A program made the translations under genes and the position numbers. Source: CAZHBA01 sp964530225 (lineage in GTDB: Bacteria > Pseudomonadota > Alphaproteobacteria > UBA6615). From it: a stretch of DNA of 31,213 nt. Shown here in pieces: positions 7,805 through 14,138 of the stretch. The notes beneath the pieces are model-generated. The model worked only from the letters and a program-made list of their open reading frames with translations. It was not told the DNA's origin and ran no database searches. The first letter of the stretch is position 1. Each line of letters starts with the position of its first letter. The stretch is from assembly GCA_964530225.1 (NCBI GenBank), contig CAZHBA010000090.1:1-31213 (forward strand), written 5' to 3'.

Positions 7805-8266
7805 TTGCTTGAGCGCATGCATTGCCAGTTTCTCGAGGTTATTAAGAATGAACTCGACAGCACCGATGTTATGGACATCAACAACGTCCAGGCGTTGATT
7901 TTCTACAATATTGGCGGTGAGGAGCTGACCGTCGGCGAATTAATCCTGTGGGGCTACTATTTGGGCTCTAACGTTTCGTACAACGTCAAAAAGATAACCG
8001 AAAACGGCTATCTGCATCATGAATGGTCGTCGCACGACCGCCGCTCGGTCCGCGTAAAGCTGACTGAGAAGGGTCTGGAGCAGAACTGCGCTCTGGAGAC
8101 GATATTCGAGCGCCACAGCGACCAAGTGGTTGATAACCTCGGCCCCGCCGAGATCCTGCTGGCCCAGGTCAACGAGATCCTGCGCGGCATCGAGGGTTTT
8201 TGGCTGCAGCAGCCCGGTTTCGGATTGCATGCTTCGGAATTCAGCCGCGTTGAGACCGCCGCTTAA
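7805..8266 (+). CDS. Winged-helix MarR-type regulator, LdtR/PetP-like; N-terminus uncertain
   Basis: The body matches the alphaproteobacterial LdtR (PetP) group of MarR-fold regulators, which control L,D-transpeptidase, envelope and stress genes. INNVQALIFYNIGGEELTVGEL leads into the recognition-helix stretch GYYLGSNVSYNVKK, then the wing HDRRSVRVKLTEKGLE. Only a TTG at 7805 is available as start in this frame. The homologous reading appears to extend upstream (DLFTINLLERMH), where there is no start codon until a stop at 7724. A well-placed ATG at 7773 behind AGAGGG lies one frame away. So either a short TTG-started protein of 153 residues is made, or a single-base indel near 7775-7800 has cut off the normal start. 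A hairpin terminator follows the gene. Confidence 0.78.
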   Translation: MLERMHCQFLEVIKNELDSTDVMDINNVQALIFYNIGGEELTVGELILWGYYLGSNVSYNVKKITENGYLHHEWSSHDRRSVRVKLTEKGLEQNCALETIFERHSDQVVDNLGPAEILLAQVNEILRGIEGFWLQQPGFGLHASEFSRVETAA

Positions 8267-8294
8267 GCCGATTCACACAACTAAACCTCACCAT

Positions 8295-8326
8295 ACAGCG
8301 TGGCCTTGCCTGCGCTGTTTGTTTTT
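8295..8326 (+). terminator. Intrinsic terminator of the LdtR-like gene
   Basis: A 6-bp stem ACAGCG/CGCTGT (8295-8300 with 8313-8318) with a 12-nt loop is followed directly by TTGTTTTT. It lies between the convergent LdtR-like gene and the rpoH gene, 28 nt after the former's stop, and points along the plus strand. Confidence 0.6.
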
Positions 8327-8340
8327 GGGCGGATACGGCT

Positions 8341-9234
8341 TTAGTGGGTTAAATTCAGGCTCAGCAGTTCGCCGGGGTTCGACGCGTGCTGCTTGAGTTC
8401 CATGCGAAGCTTTTCGAGCGCTTTGGCTTCGATCTGACGAATACGCTCCTTACTCACGCCGAAGCTCTCGCCGATTTCTGCGAGCGTACTCTTGTCGTTC
8501 TCGAGAAAGCGCCGTGTGATAATCTTACGCTCGCGTTCGCTCAGCGTATCCAGCGCCTCTTGCAGCCATTCTGAGCGGGTTTCGCCGTCGATCTGAGACG
8601 CGGTAAGTTCCTCCGGATTTGGACCGTTATCGGCGAGCAGGTCCTGAAACTCTATGTCGTCCTCGGCATTCATAGTGGCGTTAAGCGAATTGTCGTCGCC
8701 ACCCAAATGCGCCTCCATGCGCACGACATCTTTGACCCGAACAGCGAGCTGTTCGGCAACCGCTTCACGGTCGAAATCGGTCAATTCACCATCGGCACCG
8801 GTTGCCAGCTTGGCTCGCACCCGGCGCAGGTTGAAGAACAACCGCCGTTGTGCTGGCGTCGTGGCGACGCGCACGATCGACTTGTTGCGTAGGACATGGT
8901 CCTGAATTGCCGCCATGACCCACCAGGATGCATACGTCGAAAACCGCACATTGCGTTCCGGGTCGAACCGTTGCGCCGCTTCCATCAGGCCGACATTGCC
9001 TTCTTGCACCAGATCGCTAACCGGCAGGCCGTAGCCGCGGAACTTCCAGGCAATGCGAAGGACAAATCGGGCATAAGCTTCGATCAGTTCGTGCAGGGCA
9101 TCCTCGTCCTTGCCATTGCGCCATCGGCGTGCGAGGTCAAACTCGTACTTGCGCTCGAGCACCGGCGCGCGCATGACCGAGGCCGCATAACGGCGGTTTC
9201 CGCGCTCAATATCTTGCGGTGCAAAACCAGCCAT
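8341..9234 (-). CDS. rpoH: RNA polymerase sigma-32 factor, RpoH2-like
   Basis: A 297-residue group 3 sigma factor of the heat/oxidative-stress family. Region 2 shows YGLPVSDLVQEGNVGLMEAA and FSTYASWWVMAAIQDHVLR. The RpoH box just after region 2.4 reads QRRLFFNLRRVRAKL, which separates RpoH from RpoD-type sigmas. Region 4 carries ALDTLSERERKIITRRFL and GVSKERIRQIEAKALEKL. The LVQEG and SIVR wording is closer to RpoH2 than to RpoH1 of Alphaproteobacteria, so a second rpoH is likely elsewhere (inference). I chose the ATG at 9234 because AAGGA lies eight bases upstream; an in-frame start at 9261 would add nine residues without a ribosome site. It is divergent from the MarR gene at 9414, and the 179-bp gap must hold both promoters. 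Confidence 0.93.
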   Translation of the reverse strand: MAGFAPQDIERGNRRYAASVMRAPVLERKYEFDLARRWRNGKDEDALHELIEAYARFVLRIAWKFRGYGLPVSDLVQEGNVGLMEAAQRFDPERNVRFSTYASWWVMAAIQDHVLRNKSIVRVATTPAQRRLFFNLRRVRAKLATGADGELTDFDREAVAEQLAVRVKDVVRMEAHLGGDDNSLNATMNAEDDIEFQDLLADNGPNPEELTASQIDGETRSEWLQEALDTLSERERKIITRRFLENDKSTLAEIGESFGVSKERIRQIEAKALEKLRMELKQHASNPGELLSLNLTH

Positions 9235-9413
9235 GTGACATTCCTTTTGACAATCCGCCACCTTGATCTATATCCAACATGGCGTGCTGGGGTGTTTGGT
9301 GTCGATTTTCTATGGTCAAAGAATATAGAGGATGAAATTGGGAAGCGCAAGATATTATCGACTCGATACTATCAGGTCGTTATACAGCCCACAAAATAGC
9401 CGAGATTGACATC

Positions 9414-10025
9414 ATGGCGATTAACTTTAAAAAAATTCCTCAATCTATTGAAAAAAATGAAAATTTAACGCGGATGTTGGACCGTATCGGCCGCATGGCG
9501 CGGGGCCTGCAATATTCCCACGGCCTCAACCCAGCTCAATGGGATAGTCTGCGTTTTGTTGCCCGCGCTAACCAGCCGTCGTGTACTCCAGGCGGGTTAG
9601 CCGCGTTTTTGGGTACCACCAAAGGAACCGCCAGCCAGACCCTGAAAGCGCTGGAAAAAAAGGGCTATGTGCGCCGTATCGCCAACAAATCTGACAAACG
9701 GGTACGTCATCTGGCGATCACCGAAGCTGGTGAGGCCTTGCTGCGCGACGATCCACTCAACTGTCTGGATATTGCCGTCCGTGGCTTGGCGCCGGAATTA
9801 TCCGTGTCGCTGTCTTCGGCTTTGTCCCATCTCTGTGGAGAGATGCAAAGCCGTTGCGGCAGTACTGAGTTCGGTGTGTGTACGCGCTGCGGCCATTACG
9901 AGGGCGAGACAAGGGGCGGCACCATGCGCTGCGGGTTGAAAAGCATGGAGTTACCGTGCACTGACGCCGGTAAGCTGTGCGTTAGCTTCAAACCGGATGC
10001 CGGAAATTGTGGAAGCTGTGATTAG
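9414..10025 (+). CDS. MarR-family regulator with cysteine-rich C-terminal tail
   Basis: A 203-residue protein. Residues 15-120 form a MarR winged helix: LNPAQWDSLRFVARAN, then the helix-turn-helix GGLAAFLGTTKGTASQTLKALEKK (quoted only to show the G-T-T-K-G-T-A-S core), and the wing SDKRVRHLAITEAGEALL. After about residue 145 comes a tail with eight cysteines in roughly 57 residues. Among them are CTRCGHYEG, a CGL, PC, LC, and a terminal CGSCD. This looks like a metal or redox site. MarR proteins with such tails are known in proteobacteria, but their ligands are mostly undefined. It is divergent from rpoH. The gene ends inside a strong hairpin. The N-terminus is AT-rich (poly-A) and lacks an obvious Shine-Dalgarno. 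Confidence 0.85.
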   Translation: MAINFKKIPQSIEKNENLTRMLDRIGRMARGLQYSHGLNPAQWDSLRFVARANQPSCTPGGLAAFLGTTKGTASQTLKALEKKGYVRRIANKSDKRVRHLAITEAGEALLRDDPLNCLDIAVRGLAPELSVSLSSALSHLCGEMQSRCGSTEFGVCTRCGHYEGETRGGTMRCGLKSMELPCTDAGKLCVSFKPDAGNCGSCD

Positions 10026-10045
10026 CGTGGCGCCTATCGCCACGC
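10025..10045. terminator. Hairpin between convergent MarR gene and small membrane gene
   Basis: A perfect 8-bp stem GCGTGGCG/CGCCACGC with a CCTAT loop begins on the last base of the MarR stop codon. A third copy of the arm (AGCGTGGC) follows at 10050-10057 and could form an alternative pairing. No T-run follows at once, so termination strength is uncertain. Confidence 0.5.
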
Positions 10046-10088
10046 AGCTAAGCGTGGCTGGCTTATTTCCAACTCAAACCCCAAAAAT

Positions 10089-10337
10089 CTATAAGTCTTC
10101 GTCACTTTCCGCCAAGCGTACGAGAGCATCGTAGCGGCGAAATTGGGAGCGCAGGTGGACGATGGCGAGCACCGCGAGTCCAATTATGATTGGCCATCCC
10201 CATTGGGTCTCGAAAATTCCGGCGTCGACGAACAGAAAAATTGCCACGCCGAAGGAAATTACGTACGACAGTGCTAGGCCAGCCATGAGGACCAGCAGCC
10301 GCTTGCGCAGATGTTTGACGGCGTCTTGTTTATTCAC
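10089..10337 (-). CDS. Small two-span membrane protein, paralogue 3 of a tandem set
   Basis: An 82-residue protein with two hydrophobic segments, about 14-37 (LLVLMAGLALSYVISFGVAI) and 46-62 (WGWPIIIGLAVLAIVHL), and charged ends. The WGW at the start of the second span is shared with the neighbouring 82-residue gene at 10345-10593. So are the length and the ISxG/ISYV wording of the first span, pointing to tandem duplication. It begins 7 nt after that gene ends. No known domain is recognised. Both follow gcdH on the same strand, so they may belong to its transcript, but nothing in them hints at acyl-CoA metabolism. Confidence 0.65.
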   Translation of the reverse strand: MNKQDAVKHLRKRLLVLMAGLALSYVISFGVAIFLFVDAGIFETQWGWPIIIGLAVLAIVHLRSQFRRYDALVRLAESDEDL

Positions 10338-10344
10338 AAGCGGC

Positions 10345-10593
10345 TCATTCGTTTGGCCCGGGCGGTTTTAGGCGCAAGCCACCGCTGAGGAGGTGGCGGA
10401 CCAACAAGAAGTCTGCCAGCCAAAACACTGCGCCAACGATCACCACTAACCAACCCCAATCTTCTTCGAAGAACCCGGCGATCCAGACGATATACAGAAA
10501 TCCCACGTAGGAAATCACAAACCCGCCGCCGATAATCAAGATGATCGGCCTTGGGCCCGACCGGGCTCTTTGTGTCGGCTCAGGAAGCACCAT
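10345..10593 (-). CDS. Small two-span membrane protein, paralogue 2 of a tandem set
   Basis: An 82-residue protein with a basic N-terminus (TQRARSGPRP). It has two membrane spans, about 16-41 (PIILIIGGGFVISYVGFLYI) and 46-65 (WGWLVVIVGAVFWLADFLLV), joined by the short acidic turn GFFEEDWGW. It is clearly related to the broken copy upstream at 10612-10859, where the same turn reads GLLQED-stop-SW and the second span ends FFVADFYLIRVF. It is more distantly related to the copy downstream. Membrane location is a prediction; function unknown. The gap to the broken copy is 18 nt. Confidence 0.7.
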   Translation of the reverse strand: MVLPEPTQRARSGPRPIILIIGGGFVISYVGFLYIVWIAGFFEEDWGWLVVIVGAVFWLADFLLVRHLLSGGLRLKPPGPNE

Positions 10594-10611
10594 AATTGCT
10601 ACTCGAGCGAA

Positions 10612-10859
10612 CTACCCTTCGATATCGGGTAGAATCACTTGGGTATTCCGTTTGACAAAAACCCTAATCAAATAGAAGTCGGCAACGAAAAACAACGCAC
10701 CACCGACAATCCTAATCCAACTTCAATCCTCCTGCAGGAGGCCAGTATGGTTGATTATGTAGATGTAGGAACCGAAAATTAGCACGAGAGCAACACCGCT
10801 AGCCCAGTTGATAGTGGTATAGTCGACTGGCTTAGCCGCACGGGATCTTGTGGAACCAT
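10612..10859 (-). pseudogene. Dead first paralogue of the small membrane-protein set (in-frame UGA plus frameshift)
   Basis: On the minus strand one frame reads INWASGVALVLIFGSYIYII, NHTGLLQED, then TGA (complement at 10723-10725), then SWIRIVGGALFFVADFYLI up to a TAG at 10612. Aligned with the intact neighbour, the TGA stands exactly where GFFEEDWGW has its first Trp, a one-base TGG to TGA change. A plausible start, ATG at 10859 giving MVPQDP (the intact copy begins MVLPEP), is in a different frame, so an early frameshift is also present. It lies 6 nt downstream of gcdH. Two independent lesions argue for a real pseudogene rather than UGA recoding. Confidence 0.75.
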
Positions 10860-10864
10860 CAGGC

Positions 10865-12091
10865 TTATCCGGTAAACGCCTGAATGCCGGTTTGCGCCCG
10901 GCCGAGGATCAGCGCGTGAATATCGTGGGTGCCTTCGTAGGTGTTGACGGTCTCCAAATTCATCACATGGCGGATGACGTGGAACTCGTCGACGATGCCG
11001 TTGCCGCCGTGCATGTCGCGGGCGACGCGGGCGATGTCGAGGGCCTTACCGGCATTATTGCGCTTTAACAGTGAGATCATTTCCGGCGTCGCCCGATCGT
11101 CGTCCATTAGACGACCCAGACGCAGGCAGGCGGTTAGGCCCAGGGTGATCTCGGTCTGCATGTCAGCGAGTTTCTTTTGCACCAGTTGCGTTGCTGCCAG
11201 CGGCTGGCCGAACTGCTTGCGGTCGAGGGTATATTGCCGTGCCGCGTGCCAGCAGAACTCGGCCGCACCCAACGCCCCCCAGGAAATGCCGTAGCGCGCC
11301 TTGTTGAGGCAGCCGAAGGGGCCGCCCAAGCCGTGAGCGTTGGGTAGCTTGTTTTCCGCTGGCACGAATACCTCGTCCATTATCACCTCGCCGGTCGGCG
11401 AGGCGCGCAGCGAGAACTTGCCTTCGATCTTTGGCGCGGACAGACCCTTCATGCCCTTTTCTAAAATGAACCCACGGATCGTGTCCTCATCGTCCTTGGC
11501 CCAAATCACGAAGACGTCAGCGATCGGCGAATTGGAAATCCACATTTTTGCGCCGTGCAGGACAAAGCCGCTTTTGGTTGAACGCGCGCGGGTCACCATG
11601 CTGCCCGGGTCGGAGCCGGAATTGGGCTCGGTTAGACCGAAGGCGCCGACCCATTCGCCGGTCGCCAATTTGGGCAGATATTTGCACCGCTGTTCTTCCG
11701 AGCCATAGGTGTAGATTGGCCACATAACCAGCGACGATTGTACCGACAGCGCCGAGCGGTAACCGGAATCGACACACTCGACTTCGCGCGCGATCAAGCC
11801 ATAACAGACGTTATTAACCCCAGCGCAGCCGTAGTCAGTGGGCAGGGTCGAGCCGAGCAAGCCCAATTCGCCCAACTCGTTCATGATTTCGCGGTCGAAG
11901 CGCTCGTGGCGATTTGCCTCAAGGATACGCGGCATCAGTTTGTCCTGGCAATAGGCCCGCGCGGTGTCGCGCACCATGCGTTCGGCTTCGGTTAGCGCGT
12001 CATCGAGCAGGAGGGGGTCGTCCCATTGAAAACGAGCCTTTTCGCCGCCGGTGGTTTTTTGCTGTGCAGGAACGTCGCTTGCCAAGCTCAT
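10865..12091 (-). CDS. gcdH: Glutaryl-CoA dehydrogenase
   Basis: GcdH oxidises and decarboxylates glutaryl-CoA to crotonyl-CoA in lysine, tryptophan and benzoyl-CoA breakdown, using FAD and ETF. The 408-residue length is standard. Visible: FQWDDPLLLDDALTEAERMV at the N-terminus, GAFGLTEPNSGSDPGSM, KMWISNSPIADVFVIWAK, the glutaryl-CoA dehydrogenase-type FSLRASPTGEV, RKQFGQPLAATQLVQKKLAD, and DMHGGNGIVDEFHVIRH. The catalytic Glu is E386 in NTYEGTHDIHAL. GGAAAA precedes the ATG. A cupin gene ends 51 nt upstream on the same strand and the small membrane genes follow. This is a second, separate acyl-CoA dehydrogenase in the window, clearly distinct from the one at 4546. Confidence 0.96.
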   Translation of the reverse strand: MSLASDVPAQQKTTGGEKARFQWDDPLLLDDALTEAERMVRDTARAYCQDKLMPRILEANRHERFDREIMNELGELGLLGSTLPTDYGCAGVNNVCYGLIAREVECVDSGYRSALSVQSSLVMWPIYTYGSEEQRCKYLPKLATGEWVGAFGLTEPNSGSDPGSMVTRARSTKSGFVLHGAKMWISNSPIADVFVIWAKDDEDTIRGFILEKGMKGLSAPKIEGKFSLRASPTGEVIMDEVFVPAENKLPNAHGLGGPFGCLNKARYGISWGALGAAEFCWHAARQYTLDRKQFGQPLAATQLVQKKLADMQTEITLGLTACLRLGRLMDDDRATPEMISLLKRNNAGKALDIARVARDMHGGNGIVDEFHVIRHVMNLETVNTYEGTHDIHALILGRAQTGIQAFTG

Positions 12092-12142
12092 GGTTTTTCC
12101 AATGTCGGGTTTAAGGGCGCCTACCAGAGTATCCGGAAATCC

Positions 12143-12526
12143 TTAATGTTCCTTGGTTTCGAAATCGGCTGGTGTGATGACCTCAAGCAATTCACAATCG
12201 TCCGACATGTAGAGCGCGTCATGGACCAGGCCGTCGGGCTGATAGAAGCAGTCCCCCTTGCGGACCGTGATTTCGCCTTCATCCTCGATCCAGAACTGCG
12301 CCTCGCCCTGCAGCACATAGACCATCTGAAAGCCGGTCGTGTGGCTATGCCGGCCCGTCGGCTGTTTGAAGCCGCCTTCGGCCATACGGATGACATGGGC
12401 GCCGTAGTCGTTTCCGGTGGCTTCGCGGATCCCCAGATCGCGATACTCGAATTCGGCGCGCAGGCCGGGGGCCCACTCGGCCTGATCGACGCGTTTAACG
12501 TTGAATTTGTGATTGTCGGCTTTCAT
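12143..12526 (-). CDS. Cupin-domain protein
   Basis: A 127-residue single-domain cupin. The first motif, GRHSHTTGFQMVYVLQGE, supplies the two His and the Glu expected to bind a metal. The second motif, KGDCFYQPDGLVHDAL, supplies the last His. The flanking AQFWIEDEGEITVRKGDCFY is typical of Cupin_2. A strong AAGGAGAT ribosome site precedes the ATG. The substrate is unknown. Its position 51 nt ahead of gcdH suggests a shared transcript, possibly a small dioxygenase/isomerase or a regulatory cupin attached to the degradation of a glutaryl-CoA precursor, but that is only context. Confidence 0.85.
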   Translation of the reverse strand: MKADNHKFNVKRVDQAEWAPGLRAEFEYRDLGIREATGNDYGAHVIRMAEGGFKQPTGRHSHTTGFQMVYVLQGEAQFWIEDEGEITVRKGDCFYQPDGLVHDALYMSDDCELLEVITPADFETKEH

Positions 12527-12612
12527 GATCGCTATCTCCTTGATATTTGTCCGTTCTGGGGGTTCGGCAATTATATGGTGGGTTTGGGCGTGACCCTATG
12601 CGGGGCAGAGTT

Positions 12613-12845
12613 ATGAATCCAGCCGGATCCCGACGTGGTACGGTCAAGTTGGCTGGATAGAGGGAAGTGTTGTTCGAATTTTTCGCCGTCGGCAATTCGG
12701 TGAAAGTTTGTGCCATCGACTCGGTTGCCATGGTCGAGGCGGTAATTTTAGGCCTGCCGGTGCCGACGAGGCAATGTTGAAAAGCCCGCTACAGAAACTG
12801 CGTCACGTTTTGGCGAAGAATGAGACGGTGCCCAACTCTGGATGA
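12613..12845 (+). pseudogene. Broken small conserved protein (DUF6898-like): in-frame amber and one-base deletion
   Basis: From the ATG at 12613 the frame reads MNPAGSRRGTVKLAG, then TAG (12658-12660), then REVLFEFFAVGNSVKVCAID and SVAMVEAVILG. There the frame must shift by one base at about 12753 to continue PAGADEAMLKSPLQKLRHVL, then AKNETVPNSG and a TGA at 12843-12845. The joined product of about 76 residues resembles short alphaproteobacterial proteins (I recall them as DUF6898) with the pattern REVxxEFxxxGNxVKVxAID...VSIVGPA...LxKLxYVLAKK. The TAG can come from CAG (Gln) and the shift from loss of one C in GGCCCT. The gene faces mucR and ends just before a shared terminator. The family name is from memory; the two lesions are visible. 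Confidence 0.65.
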
Positions 12846-12849
12846 GCGA

Positions 12850-12876
12850 AAGGCGGACGATTTTGGCGTCCGCCTT
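12850..12876. terminator. Bidirectional terminator hairpin
   Basis: A perfect 10-bp stem AAGGCGGACG/CGTCCGCCTT with the 7-nt loop ATTTTGG. It lies between the broken DUF6898-like gene (plus) and the end of mucR (minus), so the AA/TT ends serve both directions. Confidence 0.7.
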
Positions 12877-12900
12877 CCAATTTGCTCTTGGTACCGTCTA

Positions 12901-13323
12901 CTAAGCCGCGCGACGTTTGCCCAGGCCTATCTTTTTAGCGAAAGCCGAACGCTGCTTGGCATAATTTGGCGCCACCATGGGATAGTCTGAAACAAGTCCC
13001 CACTTGGCACGGTAGTCTTCGGGGCTGAGGCCATAAGCAGTGCGCAAATGGCGTTTTAGCATTTTGAGTCTTTTGCCGTCTTCCAAACAGATCAAATAGT
13101 CAGCAGTAATTGACTTTTTAATCGATACCGCCGGCTTCTGTTTTGCTTTGGCGGTTGTTTCCGTACGCCCATCTAGCCCTGACAGGCTGGCATATACGGA
13201 TTTGATTACATCGGGAATCTGTGTCTCGCCAACGCTGTTCTGTCCGACGTAAGCCGCGACGATTTGCGTAGTCATTTGCAACACATCAGTATGCGGCAAA
13301 TTATCACTAGCGTCCTGTGTCAT
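12901..13323 (-). CDS. MucR/Ros-family transcriptional regulator
   Basis: A 140-residue MucR-family protein. These are alphaproteobacterial H-NS-like or zinc-finger regulators of exopolysaccharide, motility, cell-cycle and virulence genes that bind AT-rich promoters, usually including their own. Residues 1-60 are the oligomerisation part. The DNA-binding core reads YLICLEDGKRLKMLKRHL, RTAYGLSPEDYRAKWGL, DYPMVAPNYAKQRSAFAKK. The zinc-finger pattern C-x2-D-x9-H-x3-H is present except that the last His is Ala (HLRTA). I start at the ATG at 13323 because GAGGAAGAGG lies immediately upstream; an earlier in-frame start at 13365 lacks one. The AT-rich upstream gap would suit autoregulation (inference). 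Confidence 0.92.
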   Translation of the reverse strand: MTQDASDNLPHTDVLQMTTQIVAAYVGQNSVGETQIPDVIKSVYASLSGLDGRTETTAKAKQKPAVSIKKSITADYLICLEDGKRLKMLKRHLRTAYGLSPEDYRAKWGLVSDYPMVAPNYAKQRSAFAKKIGLGKRRAA

Positions 13324-13660
13324 ATTCCTCTTCCTCAGTCTTTGATGCCGAGATTTATTCCGCAAATAAATGGCTGTAAGTCCAATTCGGTAAAGTTCAG
13401 CTGTAATAATGTGACGGGTTGTTGCTTACGAGTCACCCCAGCAGTGAAATTTTTTTATCGCTAATTCGCTTGAAAAACAGCTTTCTTTATTGTGTATCCA
13501 TGCGTGCTTCTTCCTTTGTTCCATAAAAGCCAGTCAATTTGCGAGAATACGAATTTACTAATTAACGCGACAGGTTGTGCCGGGTTGGCAGCGTGAGACG
13601 AGATATGGTAAGCGTTCGGCCAACTGGGACGTTGTCGTCGCGCCGTAACGGATATGTAAA
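13324..13660. other. Divergent AT-rich intergenic region, mucR/rpiB
   Basis: 337 bp with no credible gene on either strand. It is AT-richer than the flanking genes, with runs such as ATTTTTTTATCGC, and it holds a hairpin-capable GTGAC...GTCAC pair at about 13411-13436. It must contain the mucR promoter (minus) and the promoter of the long rpiB-glyA-nrdR-rib transcript (plus). The sequence just before rpiB has a weak GGA and the start spacing is ordinary. No riboswitch core is recognised. Confidence 0.5.
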
Positions 13661-14098
13661 ATGACCAAAATTACCGTTGCGCTGGCCGCTGACCACGGCG
13701 GATTTGAGATCAAGGAAGAATTGAAGCCCGAACTCGAAAAGATGGGCGTTGATTGCATCGATTTGGGCACTGATAGCGTAGATTCGGTCGATTATCCGGA
13801 TTTTGGCCGTGCAGTTGCCGATGCCATTGCCGATGGCCGGGCCGAGCGGGGTGTGATTATCTGCGGTACCGGTATCGGCATTGCCATAGCTGCCAATCGG
13901 GTGGGCGGCATTCGCGCCGCCGTGTGCCATGACGCGACCACCGCGCGCCTAGCCCGCGAACATAACGATGCCAATGTGCTGGCGTTTGGTGCACGCATCA
14001 TCGGCAGAGAAGTCGCGATAGACTGTTTGCGCACGTTTTTGTCGACACCGTTCGAAGGCGGCGCGCGTCACACGCGCCGCGTCGCTAAATTGAGCTGA
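13661..14098 (+). CDS. rpiB: Ribose-5-phosphate isomerase B
   Basis: RpiB interconverts ribose-5-phosphate and ribulose-5-phosphate; ribulose-5-phosphate is also the substrate of RibB encoded downstream. The 145-residue length fits. AADHGGFEIKEEL (9-21) is the N-terminal signature, and VIICGTGIGIAIAANRVGG holds the likely catalytic Cys68. CHDATTARLAREHNDANVLA followed by FGARIIG is the phosphate/sugar site of the LacAB/RpiB family. It is the first gene of the long plus-strand series. In Alphaproteobacteria rpiB commonly stands just before glyA, as here (40 nt gap). Confidence 0.95.
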   Translation: MTKITVALAADHGGFEIKEELKPELEKMGVDCIDLGTDSVDSVDYPDFGRAVADAIADGRAERGVIICGTGIGIAIAANRVGGIRAAVCHDATTARLAREHNDANVLAFGARIIGREVAIDCLRTFLSTPFEGGARHTRRVAKLS

Positions 14099-14138
14099 GT
14101 GAATTACGCCGAGATTTTGATTAGGGAATTCGACTTGC

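Noticed and set aside
10723..10725. UGA as a recoded tryptophan or selenocysteine codon
   Set aside because: All intact genes in the window end cleanly and none uses internal UGA. The same copy also has a frameshift at its start, so a pseudogene is the simpler reading.
12495..12731. 78-residue minus-strand frame upstream of the cupin gene
   Set aside because: Overlaps the cupin start and the remnant of the DUF6898-like gene; composition looks accidental.
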